Notes under the pieces: model-generated
The model's input: the letters and a program-made list of their open reading frames with translations, nothing else
Told to the model about the DNA's origin: nothing
The model's database searches: none
Source of the DNA: Baylisascaris procyonis
Taxonomy: Eukaryota > Nematoda > Chromadorea > Rhabditida > Ascarididae
Reading direction: 5' to 3'
Assembly (NCBI GenBank): GCA_037389465.1
Contig: JAZARR010000088.1
Span: forward strand, 5,518,001-5,582,000
Length of the DNA: 64,000 bases
In this document: positions 24,452 through 37,333 of the stretch, one piece after another
Numbering within the stretch: position 1 is the first letter of the stretch
How the letters are laid out: every line of letters begins with the position of its first letter
Translations under genes and position numbers: made by a program

Positions 24452-27400
24452 TATTTTTGCGATATTGCTATAGATGGGTCATTTCGAGACAATGCGATAT
24501 TTATGCTCGAGAATGTGCTTCTGTTTAGTTAATAACGAAAAAATGCATTATTAATGCGCAACGAGTATATTTTAATAGTCGAGCAACATTTTTTTTGTTG
24601 AATTCAATGGTTGTATAACGAATCAAAACAAGACGAAACATTGCCATCATCGCCGCAGACAAAGTCATCCGATTTGGGAGGCTGTGTGTTTTCCACTCAC
24701 GCGTACTTTAGATGCGCTCTTCAATGATGACTCATTCGTTTCTCCTAACTGAGGAAAACTTTTATTTGAATGTTTGTATTATTGTAGCGTTTATCATCGT
24801 AACGTTCATCAGCTAGGGTAAAGCACTAAAAAAATTCGATGAACCGGATTTTTCAATACTTTCGCCTAGTTAGCCTTCAAATGTATATGAAATTATATTA
24901 TGATATTATGGAGGTTTAGCGAAGATATTTGGAAAACTTCAGGTAATTGTTTACCTGCAATTTTATGAGGAATGAAGTTTCAAGTCTAATTTCCCGATCA
25001 TTTTTCGATGCATGTACCAAATTATTTTACATCGTTCTAGTAAAAGTTGCAGATGAAAAGAATTACGTAAAATTCTTCATCAGCAGTTTAAAATTGTATG
25101 AATCAACAGTTGAATGCATACGCATATCGGCTTTCAGAAACGGATATTGTTGTAGTGATTCAATGAGACACTAGTTTCTTGTTCAGTTCTGAGAACGTTA
25201 AACTTATCCTCTTTTGTTTGGATGTGATACATCGTTTACTTTCTTTGTGACATTCAATCACTTACCGTCTCTACATAGATAAATAAATAGCTGTCCGATG
25301 TATTGATTGATAAGATAGGTGCTGCGCTAAATTAATTTTAACGGCAATATTCTGTCGAATTCGTATGATGGAACATAATTTACAAATGAGTTGTATTTCT
25401 TATAGTTTGTTTTGAATTTTCTCAGTTCTTCAAAAGCATTACGTTGCGATGCGAAGAGGAAAGCGTTATGAACAACTGACGATCAGTATTTGTTTTGTTT
25501 GCTTGATGCTAGTCGTTTTAAATATCCACTTTTCGAATATCTTTGAGATATCTATTGATATCGATTTCCGTTCCACGTTTAAAGCGTTTCATGCTCTGCT
25601 TTTTTTTTGCAAGGAAATTCACACATATTCTAAATTACTATACGCATATTTGCTGTTGACGCCCGTCTTCAAGTCTCTATCCTATCTGATCTCGAATTGA
25701 AATGACCGAGATGCTTCGTTTATATTTTTCAGCAATTGCAGCCTTAAGCATCGAATTATTTAAAACTATCTGTGAGCTAAGTGATGGAGGAGAAGGTGCA
25801 AACAACCACAGGAAAGTCGAGAATTGCGGGGGGTTTTTTTTACATTATTCCTTGCGGTGATGGCAGCTTTTGTTCATCTTACGCACATTTTCCATTTGTG
25901 ATCGGTTGTCAAAAACGGCCGAGAACAAACGTTTGCTCTTCTAGTAAGGACATACTTGTCTTACGACTGCTTTATCAGAAGACTCAACTTGCGATGTTTC
26001 TGCGGGCCTTCCACTCCCTAATCTATTCCATTCTTTGCTCGCTTCAGGATGGATGGTTTTTTTTCATTCTTATGTTGCTTATCCCACTTGGGTCTACCTC
26101 ACAAGCCATGTATGTTTATGGGAAACGCACACTTTCCACGAAGTTTTGCCATGCTTTTTTAGGTGAAGAATATTCTCACCATTGAAAGTTCACTGCACTT
26201 AACTTGTAAGTTACAAACTTGATACTAGAGTACAGATTTTTGAACCCTTAACATCTTTGTTGATGTTTTAAAATTCGTTTTTTATGTTTGTTTATATATG
26301 CTAGCCTTAGGTCTTAAAATTGAAAAGCATTTCGGTTGCAACTTCGCATAACAGAGCCATTGCTTGAAGATGAGGCAACTCCACATTTCCTTCCTCATCT
26401 CTGTCCTAGTGCGTATTTTTTCTACCTTCCTTTTTTTGCGGATTTCTTGGAGCTTGTGATACTATCTATTGAACACTGTACATATTTTCATGCGTTACAA
26501 GACTGAAGTACTGCAGCAGTAATGGTTTTTCTCTACTTTCGTGGATTTCCTCGCATGGATTTGAGGAAGGGACTTCGGATCGTTTCTTTCATATATTTAT
26601 ATCTCTACCCTTACTTTTAATGAGGATTCTTTGCAACCAATATCCTTCTTGAAGGGAGTAATGAAAATTTTGTTTTTATTCATGTATATATCTTTAAAAT
26701 ACTTCTCGAAGAGAATAATTCTTTTTTTTTTATTTCCCACTCATTTTGCGTCTTTGATCTTTTGCAGTATTATAACTTTTTTTTTTTTGTACTTGTCGTG
26801 CATCGAGTCTTAAGGCAACGATATTTCACGCAAGTGTGTGCCATCGTGCGGTGTTCTTTGCTATGACTGTTGTTTGAGTGAGTGGTCGATGCCTAGTGGA
26901 TGTGCAGCCGCAGTCATCAGTACTTGCTGTTGCTAGTGACTATATTTTTGCGACGATGCTACTTTTGTATTTTATTATTTCGTATTTAACTCCTTTATCA
27001 TCGATTATACTCAACTTTTTTAATTAACACTGATAGATGATGTGAACAGTGTTAAAGACCTAAAAGGATTCTAAAAAAGTGCTCATACATCAATGTCACA
27101 CCTCATCAGTGGATATTTTTGGATATGATGATGTCGAATATACCATATTTAGGTCATGGAAAAATTCAACTCTTCGTCTGATCATTTCTTTCATCGAGTT
27201 GGAAGGGAATTTCCGAAGTATTCAAATGATTAGCGGATCGCAACAATTGAAATTTTCGAAAATCTGAATGCCAAAAATATTAATTTTTGAGAGATAGACA
27301 ATTCCGAATACCTCAGTCTGACGTAAAAAATATAAATGAAATTTTAGATTTTCGAAACACCGGTATTTTCCACTCTTTCGTGCAGGAAAATTTTCGGCTA

Positions 27401-30334
27401 TTAAGTTTCAGGGATGATTTGAGCATTAGGCATCCGAAGAAATTACTAGCCTGTTTGTTGGGTGGCAAACAACTCGCCTAACCATTTATATGCGAGAAGC
27501 CTTTAATATCGATCAGGAAGCAATCCTTCAGACAGTTTATAGAGGCGGCAAGTAGGGATTATTCAGCAATTCGTCTTCTAAATGTCTACGATTGACTAAC
27601 TAGGGATATCACATTAGCCGATAATTAATACATATGGACAGCTAGCTGGTCGAATAATGGCTAGCAAGTTTAGAAAGCTGCAAGAATGTACAAAATTTAA
27701 CCATGAGCGGTTTCTTTATTTTATTCCAACCGACCATTTTGTGCATGGGTTATTGGTGCTTCGCAAAATTTTGTTGGTATATTTCCCAAATAACTGAAAA
27801 ATATATTCATGATGGAGGGAATGACGCAGTCGACTAATCGCCTAGGAAATATTTAAGTTTTTTTTTATTGCGGTTGTTCTATGAGTGTCGACTCGACAAG
27901 TGAAATTGCTAAAAAAAGCACGAATCGATTTAGCCATTGTGTCATTCATTCGTAAAATAGGCCTCGAATTTTTTTATCTGATTCTCGATATTTCAGGAAT
28001 TTTATATTCCGCTTCTAAATACTCGAAGATCTCCACTATTATAATTTGACGCCCATATGGGCAATCTCTGAATCCTTCTTTGGCTTAGGGAAAGAGGAGT
28101 CAATGGTAGGGACATAATTCATTTTTTTCAGTTAGTTGTTTTAAAGATTAAGGGCAATCACGACATTATATGGAAAAAAGGTGAATTTTTCTATCATGGT
28201 TGATCTCGGCGAGATGTTGCTTATTGCGATTAGTTAGTCGTTGATGATTGGCATGTTTATACGACTCTTTAGGCCACAGTTAATCGATCATCACCGTCAA
28301 GGTCATCGACAAATGCACTGACCATGTTTTTTTTTTCACTTGAATCTAGAGATCCTCAGAATAGAGAATAGAGTGTCTCATTCTTTCTTTACTACTGTTT
28401 ATGTCTTATATTGAAGCTGTTCTTGATTACGCCTTCTAGGTTTGTTGTTCCTGTGATGTGAACATGGATACGGTATTAGCCAAACTTGATAGAGGTGTGC
28501 GATCGGAAATTTATAACACCTGAAATTAAAAAATAATAATTTCCGAATAGAAAAAATTAATTTTGGTACTTGTACCTTTACCTCTATCCCCATCCTATTA
28601 CTCTATAAAGCATTGCTCAATTTTTCCTCTCTTTTTTTCCCCGCAGTATATTTTTGAATGGCATATTTCAAAGATGCTAATATAAGTTGTGATTTTTTTC
28701 AGATATTCGATGCCAATTTATATTTAACATTCTCTCATATATTTTAGAAGTTTCTTTCAGTGTTCACTGATTAGACGGTGTGTTTTTACACTTATTTTAT
28801 TTGAAGTAAGGCTTGAATAACCATGTCCCTAAAACTGAGGAAATATGAGGGAGTGAATGACAATTGAGTTTATGAGTATAACATCCTGCTAAATGATGCT
28901 CTTTTTTTCAAAGGAAGAAAGAAAAAAAAATCCTTAGAGTGTTTTCTCACTCGTGCAACGTCATCATTATAGTTGTGCGTCATGTTTTGTCGTTTGTCTA
29001 GTGACAAGTATGAACCGGAATTATAGAAATAGCGTCGTGTTACTCATTTACTCTCGTTTTGCAATGAATCATTGAATGGCGCATATGTCAGTCATTTTCT
29101 ACTATTGTTATTCTAATGTTTAGTAATAGAGGTGTATCTGCGCGCTCGTATGTATGCCTAGTTGGACAATAGCGCAGGTGCGCACACCTGGAGAGAGCTT
29201 TGTATTAGTTTTCAATCAATATTTGTTGGTTGATAGCGTGTGCGATGGTGGTGTATTTTTTTTGTGTAGCTTATGGCATGTGAACAGATCGATAGTGGTG
29301 CCGCTGCTACGATGACGAATGATTGATGTAGGTGTGTGTGTGTGTATATAGCTTAACGTGAGCATATTTGCGTTGATATTTGTTTGATTTATGAATTATT
29401 AGGTTATTCACCTATTCACATGTTAATTTACTATATTATATACCCGAAGTGATTGCCAATCTTGTTTTAGGAAGAGGGGCATATAAACGTCAACGAATGT
29501 TCACATTAAAGTGCATAGGGCTCGATTGCTCTCTCTCATCGTCATCATTGTCCACCGCATGCAAAGTATAGAAAGGGAATAGGCTGTTCTGCTGAGTTTC
29601 GAGAATAAAGGCATTAGAAGTGTACTGCTAAAGTCACGTATGGATCATTCTCCCCTCTACCTCGCCTTCCACCATCATCTGTGATTAAAGGGATGTTCAT
29701 GCCAGCCGCAGCACTATGTATAACGTGATTTAGCAAAACTGCTCTCGACGCACATAAGACTGGATTGATTGGAAGCTGATATGTTTAAGACTCTCTAAAC
29801 CGAGACGTGGCAAATATATTGTAGAATATTTGTTTTTGAGATAGTGCAATGTGAGAGCACTATTCAACTATTCAAAAATTTTCATGCATAAGAACTTTGT
29901 TATTGGCGCACCGTTTGCTCATCGCCATTGATAAGTGTCAACGAAAGTTTGTGCTGAGAAATACTTAAATTGATTACTCTTAATTGAAGTGAGACAGTCG
30001 AAGCTGGCAACAAAACAAGCGCGATAGACAGCTGAAATGCAGTTGAATATGCGAATTGGATATACATATCGATAGGTATTATTGGCAGGTATTCATTAGA
30101 GTAAATGTATTCGTTTTGCATTATTTAATGCTGGTTTTTATTAGCTTTACTCATGCTTGTATCACTATATCTCTAGTCTAATTAAACAGTTACTATATGC
30201 GTTAATATTTGCCCTCGGCGAATTATCTGTTTTAATTGTGGCAATATCGTTATGCACCTCACAGAAGAGGACATCTTTCGTTACGTTATGTTAAGTCGAC
30301 AAAGGTTGAGATAAACTGAATGCGTTATATTTTA

Positions 30335-30335
30335 G
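30335..30335 (+). other. candidate spliced-leader acceptor of the MAP7-like gene
   Basis: TTATATTTTAG ends 11 bases before the ATG at 30347, with no matching coding exon upstream. This is what a trans-splice acceptor looks like in nematodes; an ordinary cis-intron behind a non-coding first exon would look the same. Confidence 0.45.
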
Positions 30336-30346
30336 GAAGCAAAACG

Positions 30347-33300
30347 ATGGGTGACGCCTCGCACGGCATGATGAGCCGCTCGGTTTCCACTGGCGTGCCG
30401 CGCAAGAACAACTCCGAGGAAGTAGCCAAACGCAGAGCCGAACTGCAACAGAAACTCGAACAACGGTTCGTTTCGTTCCTCTTTTTTTTGCTCGTTCATT
30501 ATCTGTTTGGATTGTGAAGATGAAGGTTACCGAACAATTCAGTTTCGAATCGAAGAAGAAGGAGATCGTTAAGAGTTGTTGAACTATCCTGACGTCCTTT
30601 GTTCCATTAGATGATGTGCTTATGGTCACTCAGTATGATAGAGTATGATGATCGCAAGTGATAGGCGTTTTATATTAGATTCCTCAATAAACACATCCGT
30701 TCGAACAAATCGTTAAAATTGAAACTTTTTTTTCATTTTCCAGAAAAGTTTTCTTCTTGCGAAACTGTGCATAACTAGACTGTTTTCCAGAAAATGATCA
30801 CCGGACTCATCTTCTTCAGACAATTTGAAGCAGTGAACCTTCTTGCGAAACTGTGCATACCATACGAACTATTTTACATCAGTGAAGTGTTCCCGAGGAG
30901 CTGGATTGAATATTTAACTATAGATGGAAGGAAACAAGTGTTAAATCATTACTAAAATAAGCCAAATGATTATTTTTTCTATTCATTGTATTTGAAAAAA
31001 TTTTTTAGACGTGAGGAGGCGAGACGTCAACAAGAGCAGAGATTGGCTAAAGCAGCGGCTCAAAAAGAAGAGGTATTCATTGTGGCATAATTTTGTTTAT
31101 TTTTATAAGAAATTTCAAGCATACAAAATTAGAATGGTAATAGATGTGGTAATAAAACTTTTCTATGGAAAAGTTAATGATTAGTAGAATCTCTGTAAAA
31201 TACTTAATAAAAATTGAGTTTCTTTAGCGTACTTATTAAAAGAATTTTAACTTTTGAAAGTCACACCTCTATGGATGAGCAAAAGAGATTTATGGATTGC
31301 TATGGGAATTTATTGTACGCTGAAGAGAAGATTTAGATAAACAAGCAAATGGCAGTTTTTACATTTTGTTGTGTGTAAATGTCCTTCAAAAAGTGGTGCA
31401 ATTGAGTGATGTTTATCTTTGTGATTTAAAATTGCAACAATAATGTGATTTTATCTATTGATCTTCATTCATATTCGATAAACTTCGATTTTTCATTAAC
31501 CGATTTAAATTTGCCAATTGATTTTTATATGTTTAGCGGTTTATGCAACGTTTTTTTCTTCGTCTTTTTTTTTTTATATTTTCGCTTTTATTTTCGCTTC
31601 AAAATAATTGGACTCGTATGAGATTTCTGTTCATTAAACTGGTTGCATAGCAACAGCTTGTTAGCCTGAGGTGGAACATGATGTGTAGCTGTTTGAATGT
31701 CGATATAATTGAGCAGAAACATTGGATGAATAAGTATTTGTGTGGTGAATTGTAGCGTTTGGCGCGGCAGCGCGAAGTTCAGCGTCGAGAGATGCTCCGT
31801 GCGAAGGCAGTGTTGGATCGACGTACCCAAGTCTTAGCCGAGGCTGAAGAAAAGAAGGCTGTAAGTGATTGTAGCGATGATTTTGACCGAATACATAAAA
31901 TGGTGAATTGAATTGGTTGACGCGAAATAATTAAGGTGGTTATAACTAAAAGATTAAAAAGCCATCTTAATTATTCCTGATAGTTGCATGTTCATTTTCT
32001 TTCTCATCACATTCGTTTCGACAGGACATCTTTCAAGCGATATAATTGATTGCTTTCGAGATCTGTAAACAAATTTGATGGAATATTGTTGAATGACAGA
32101 GCATAGCACATAGGTAGTCCTATTGAAAGCTTGGATCTTCTCATACCTTTTTAAAGTTTGATTTTCCTTGTAATGAATGTTGCATTTAGGCGGTCCTAGC
32201 GAAGGCGCATGCGACAGCCTCTCGCCTCAATCAGCAGAAGGCACGACCAACTTTTGCGTTTGGCAGTAGTACGCCTCGCGAGTTGGGTTATCTGACGCAG
32301 CTTACAAAAGAGCAGAAGGTTTGCGTTGAGTTAGTTCTATTAAGTTTGCTCATAGTCTCTTTGCTGTTGTGATTTGATTCTACGGAAGTTTTTTTTGCGT
32401 TTCTGCAAATTTTCTTTCTTAACTCCAAAAAATGTTTGCCCTTTATATCGCCGAAATGTTTTGAATGCGGATGCGATTTGTCCTTGGTATTTTTCAGGAT
32501 GGCTTAAATTTGATTATGTCTAATTTCTTTCATTATATGCTCCTTATATATTTCTTTCGTTAAATCTTTAGACTCACGTTTATTACTCGTTTCGTTATCG
32601 TTATATAGGCTTATGTTTTATTGCTTATAATCAATCGTTTTTGGATATAACATTCTTAGGGAACTGCCGTAAAGAGGAAGAGGGTCGATCCATTTGCAAA
32701 AATTAGGTAATGCAACTGTACGAGAACTGAGAGAGGAGATTGAATTGGAAGACGAGAAGAGAACGAACACTTGCAGTTGCTTGATTTAGAAATTGCGCAT
32801 AAGATGATCTCATTACTGATGAATCTCAATAGTTCAGGATTCATAATTCATACCATGCGTTTAGGTGTACGATCGAAAGCTTCAGCCCAGTATACCGTCG
32901 CCTCAGTCGGCTAGTTCAGGAGGTCGTGTATCAGCACCGACGATGGCGACGGCAAGCGTACGCACTCCAAGTGTGATGACGCGAAGTCTCTACGTGACGC
33001 AGGCTGAGCTAAAAGCTCGCCCTAAGCCCGTCATGACTCAGTCTATGGTTGCGACACCAGATGGGCCTCCAACACGCGCTAATAGGTCGCCTATGACTCC
33101 CAGCAATCCTGGTAAATGTTTTATGCATTCGTTTTGTCGATTGTGGCAGTAGAGGAGGAACGTGGAAGAGGATGGAGTTACAAGATCAGGTGTTGAAGCT
33201 ATCACTTTTGCAGTTATCATTGAAATTGATTTGAATATGCATGCGTCTATGAAATTAGGTAAACGAACGTGTATTAGCCAGCCGGCTGACTATAGCAAGC

Positions 33301-36300
33301 AATTGCACTATCATCTGGACTAAGCGAAAGATTTCAGCTCAACGGAGCATCACACAGCGTCGCAACAAGGCGTCGATGCCGTCAAGCACTGTGCGCAGTA
33401 TGCAAGCCCAGAAGCCGCAAAACACACCCTCGACACGCAAATCAGCAGTGTCCATGGGACGTCCGCAGAAAGCTGCGAACAATAAACCGCCATTGCGCGT
33501 TGATATGTTAGTTCTATGTGGTTATTTGTTTGTTGACTATGCCGAAGGCATCCTTATCTCCGACCGTTTTAGCTGGATCTTTTGAGTTCTCGTCCCTCGG
33601 GACTGCGGTAGCTCATTCGAGGTATGATTCTTTTGACATCGGCAGACATAATTTAGACACTTACCCGTTATCGATGGTAGTACTTGTCCTTTGAGTCGAC
33701 CACAGAAACATAGTGACTTTCGATGAGCCCAGGATAATTAGTGCTGCAAGACATATTCTTGCCTTTTTTAAAGAGACCTAGGTAAGCAGAGCGTCTGTTA
33801 GGTACACATACTTCTGACCTTAGGAAATCAACTAAACCTAGCGGTAGATTACTGAGTTAGCAGATGGAAGTTGAAGCTAGATTGCTACCTAAAGTCCCAA
33901 GTGAGATTAGCACTACTGAAACGCGCAGAGTTTCTGAACGAACTTCACGTTTCACTTTGGCGGTGAATGACTGTTTCAATACATATATATCCTTCTTTCA
34001 TTTCTTTATTGAATTGAATCTGCTCAGCTTATCCTAACTTCATTTCCGGTAATTTCCCTTTCAGGAAGACTTCCGATCAGACAAAGAGCATGGAAGGTAA
34101 GGCGAAGATCGGAACTGTTGCGCAGGCACCTGTTGTAGCGATATCGAATGGTTTAGCCCGTGCAGAAGAAAAAGCCCCTGATCAGGAAACGCCGAAGAAC
34201 GCAGAAGAGAAGAAGACGGTGGAGATCGTTCACGATTCTCCGGACGCCGAGAACACAGATGTGAATGTTGCAAGGGTTGCAGAAATCGAGGTAGTGTTTC
34301 AAAAACATGCAGAACGCGTCTGTACAGACTCCTGGCTCAACTTTATGTTAAAGCTTCAAGCGATTAATTATCATATCATCTAGAATTTGACTCAGTGGAG
34401 GCATTCTTGAACGTGAGGTAAGTGACAGCTGCTACTTTAGAGGAAGAACAAGTTAGGGGACAGTATGGAAAGTCATTATTGCGGAAACCCGTGGTCAACG
34501 ATTGTTATGGCACCTGCAAATTCTTATTCAATAATATGACTTATTGTATCGTTATCTTAAACCATCTTTCCTATCCTTTTCTATGCGGAAACCATGACTG
34601 GTGCAAGTATAGCGCAACCTCATTTATGCTCACATTTTTCAGCTCTCAACAGTTTTGTCCGTAGTGTAGTATGTAATACCATGAAAACGAAGCTAATAGT
34701 AGATGCGACCATGCTTTGGCCAGAAACGTTGTGTGATATTATGGACATAAACCGTTGTCCAAATTCATTTCATTGAATTTCAATGATTTTTGGCCTGCAA
34801 AACTTTTTGGGAAGGTATCATTGATACGGACTCGGCGTTATCTTACCTTTGTCGGTTTCTGGTTTCGAGCTTCTAGGGGAGGCACCACTTTTGAACTTTT
34901 TAGCTTTGCTCTGCCTTTTCTATGGTTATCTTTTGCTTTCCTCAACGTCCAACTTAAATAATCTTGAGCTTACTTTGTCTTTTATCTATAAGGGGACGCT
35001 ATGATGATGTCTTATCTACGTGTATTTGTTTTTCTGTTACTTTCAACTGCCAAGACTCATAAGAACTAAAGCAATGAAATTCTTAGTCGCTCGCGTAGAG
35101 AAATACGTTTTAGGCATTGCTTCGCTTTTTTTTTTCATGTGTGGTGGCTTGAATTACGAAAGGTACACATCACGTCATTACCCCTGGCATGCTTTACCAT
35201 CTGTTTGGCTCTTTCTTTTCAAAGATTGCCAGCCGAGGACTCCATATGTCCAGATTGTTTGCTTCTTTAAGATACTTGACTTTCTCACGATTTTTCTTGT
35301 TACCTATGTAGCAGATTGTTTTATGGGTTAGTATTACCTCTCTGTTTTATTTTTATATCGCTTTATATTCCAGGATGCCAAAAGAGAAGTAATGGAGGTG
35401 AATAACGGATCAGAAGACCAGGTTAAGGCGCATATGACAGAAGAGACGCCGAGAAGTGCTTTTTCGGCAGGCGCATCGCAGCATCCTGAAGATCACATCG
35501 AAGCAGAAGTGTCTGATGTTGAGAAACGAGAAGAGCAAATGCAGACAGAAAGCAAAATCGAACATTCAGAGCAGGAGCAAAATCAACTTGCTAATGCTGA
35601 CAAATGCGCTGCTGATCAAAACGTCATTTTAAGTGAAAAGGACGTCGTCGAAGATTCATTCAAGGGCCTAGTGGAAGGCGTGCCGCACAACGAGGAATCC
35701 GAATGTGAGGTAGCCATGCAAGAACAACACGAAGCAGGAAGTGAGAGCGCAAACACGACGGTAATAATCCAGGAGAAAAATACGGTGGAGTCTCATCCAG
35801 TCGCGGTTGAAGTACCACACTTCGAACATGAACACGAGGTGACTGACAGTGAGGGAATGAAGCCGGAAACGCTTAGGAAACAGAATTCACCTGAAGGTGG
35901 TGCGGGAAAAGAAAAGCTGACGGAAGAACTGCATCCAGCGACGACAAGTGGTAGCAATAGTGAGCAGACGACATCCACCGTGCAAGAAGGCAAATTTGGT
36001 GAACCGGATAAGGAAGAGAGCGACGAAGAGCGTCGCCTTGCTCAGCAACGACTTCGAGCTCTGGAGCTTCGAGCCGAGCAAGAGCAGCGTGAACGGGAAC
36101 AGAGAAAGGCACGCCTTGCAGCCATCATGAGCCGCACTCGTGGTGCACCGACCGCGGTCGTCGCGCCCACCACCCAGAGCATCATCACTGACGAGGTATA
36201 GTCTGATAAGTACAACTTCTCAGGCAATAATCCAAGACTATCAATGCTGCTTGTACAACTTTCTCAAATTTTATGTACACTAGGTACAAATTACAGACGT

Positions 36301-37333
36301 TTGGTTTCTATTTCGCTGCTTACTTAGAAGGGAATGAGGGAGTCTCCGGTTCCAGGTACCTTGTCCGATAATTTGGGTTAATTAATTTTCATCAAGATAT
36401 CATTATGAGACTGTAGAGGCACATAAGAAGTGGCATGTTCAGTCACGGCTATGACATATTTCAGTGGTATTCGTAAGACTGTTGCAATGCTGCTCCCTTC
36501 CATTTACATTCAACAGAATTGCTTTGTCTATGCGCATTTCATCACTTTGAAGTGTGGCGATATATGTGTTGTAAAGCATTATGCTTCTACGCTAGATGAT
36601 CGTTGATTGAGGAATTGACTGATAGTACGTTAATGATGGAATTCATTTCAGAGCGCTGTACAGGAGCCATTGAAGGACGTGGAACGTGCACCCACTCCAA
36701 ATGACTCCAGTTCGGCACACGTTCTCAGCCACACAGCCGCTTCAGTGCTTCAGGTTGCTTTATTATGGTGTCGAAGTGCAGTTTCGAGTGCATTTTCCCA
36801 TAGTAAGAATGACTTTATGTAGTGAGCGCTTCGCTGTTAGTTATTTTCTGTGATTACTCACGAAGTTACTCAAATGCCAGATGTGTGAACTTACCTGAAT
36901 GCCAGGTAGAGGGTATCAAGTCTACTCTCACTAGCGGTTCGTTTCCTTGCTAATTTTAATAGTCGAGCGCAGTGGCCAATAGTGAACAGAGATAGCACTG
37001 AATGTTTGCTGAGAGTCAGAAAGCGTTTTATAGAATGGAATCTCTATGATTGAATTACGCTCACTTATTTCATATCAGGTGAGCTCAGCCAATGCATCCA
37101 GAATTTTCCGGATTATTTGCTTTCAGAAGCTGGCATCGTCAAACCCTCGTCTTCTATCGGTGCTTCAGCGAAATGGCTCAAATCCCTCGTTGGCTGATGA
37201 GCTAACAGCGGCTGACCCGTCGATGACGCTTCCCGGTCAGCCGGACGAGCCGTCTTCCCGTGACGGGACATCAACCGTTCCAACTATTGATTTCCATCCC
37301 GATGTTACTCAGAGAACTCTCGCCACCAATTGA
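30347..37333 (+). CDS. MAP7/ensconsin-like microtubule-associated protein
   Basis: Ten exons in phase: 30347-30465, 31009-31072, 31756-31860, 32190-32318, 32865-33111, 33338-33506, 34065-34290, 35374-36195, 36652-36753, 37127-37333 (2190 nt, 729 residues). Residues 20-115 are a basic, Arg/Lys/Glu/Gln-rich coiled coil, followed by FAFGSSTPREL at 118-128, the hallmark motif at the end of the microtubule-binding region of MAP7 proteins. Residues 140-350 are Ser/Thr/Pro-rich and basic; 354-565 are acidic. Residues 570-610 form a second charged coiled coil ending RLAAIMSRTRG, which matches the C-terminal MAP7 domain that recruits kinesin-1. Known role: MAP7 proteins bind microtubules and load kinesin-1. 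Codon use is GC-richer than the introns. A possible extra small exon lies at 32660-32706. Confidence 0.85.
32660..32706 (+). other. possible alternative small exon of the MAP7-like gene
   Basis: It has an acceptor (CATTCTTAG) and a donor (AG/GTAATG) and encodes GTAVKRKRVDPFAKI. Its use ends in phase 2, while the next exon needs phase 0; only an earlier weak donor (AGG/GTCGAT) would keep the frame. It is therefore left out of the main model and could be alternative or spurious. Confidence 0.3.

Larger units (their letters stand above)
15961..30334. other. 14-kb gene-poor AT-rich region
   Basis: No multi-exon model with matching phases was found on either strand. The longest open frame (25781-26185, plus, 134 codons) shows no domain and no splice context. 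A short exon-like piece at about 20226-20297 (plus, acceptor CTGCAG, donor AG/GTGCC) stands alone. Listed separately are a 28-bp degenerate minisatellite, a GC-rich island, an interleaved inverted repeat, an 18-bp palindrome and a 26-bp tandem repeat. It may hold regulatory DNA or untranslated 5' exons of the MAP7-like gene. Confidence 0.5.

Noticed and set aside
25781..26185. 134-codon open frame in the gene-poor region
   Set aside because: It has no domain, low-complexity hydrophobic content and no splice or trans-splice context; one such frame is expected by chance in six frames of 64 kb.
34397..34418. 22-nt exon-like piece with good acceptor and GTAAGT donor in the MAP7-like gene
   Set aside because: Including it would shift the frame between the exons ending at 34290 and starting at 35374, which already join in phase.
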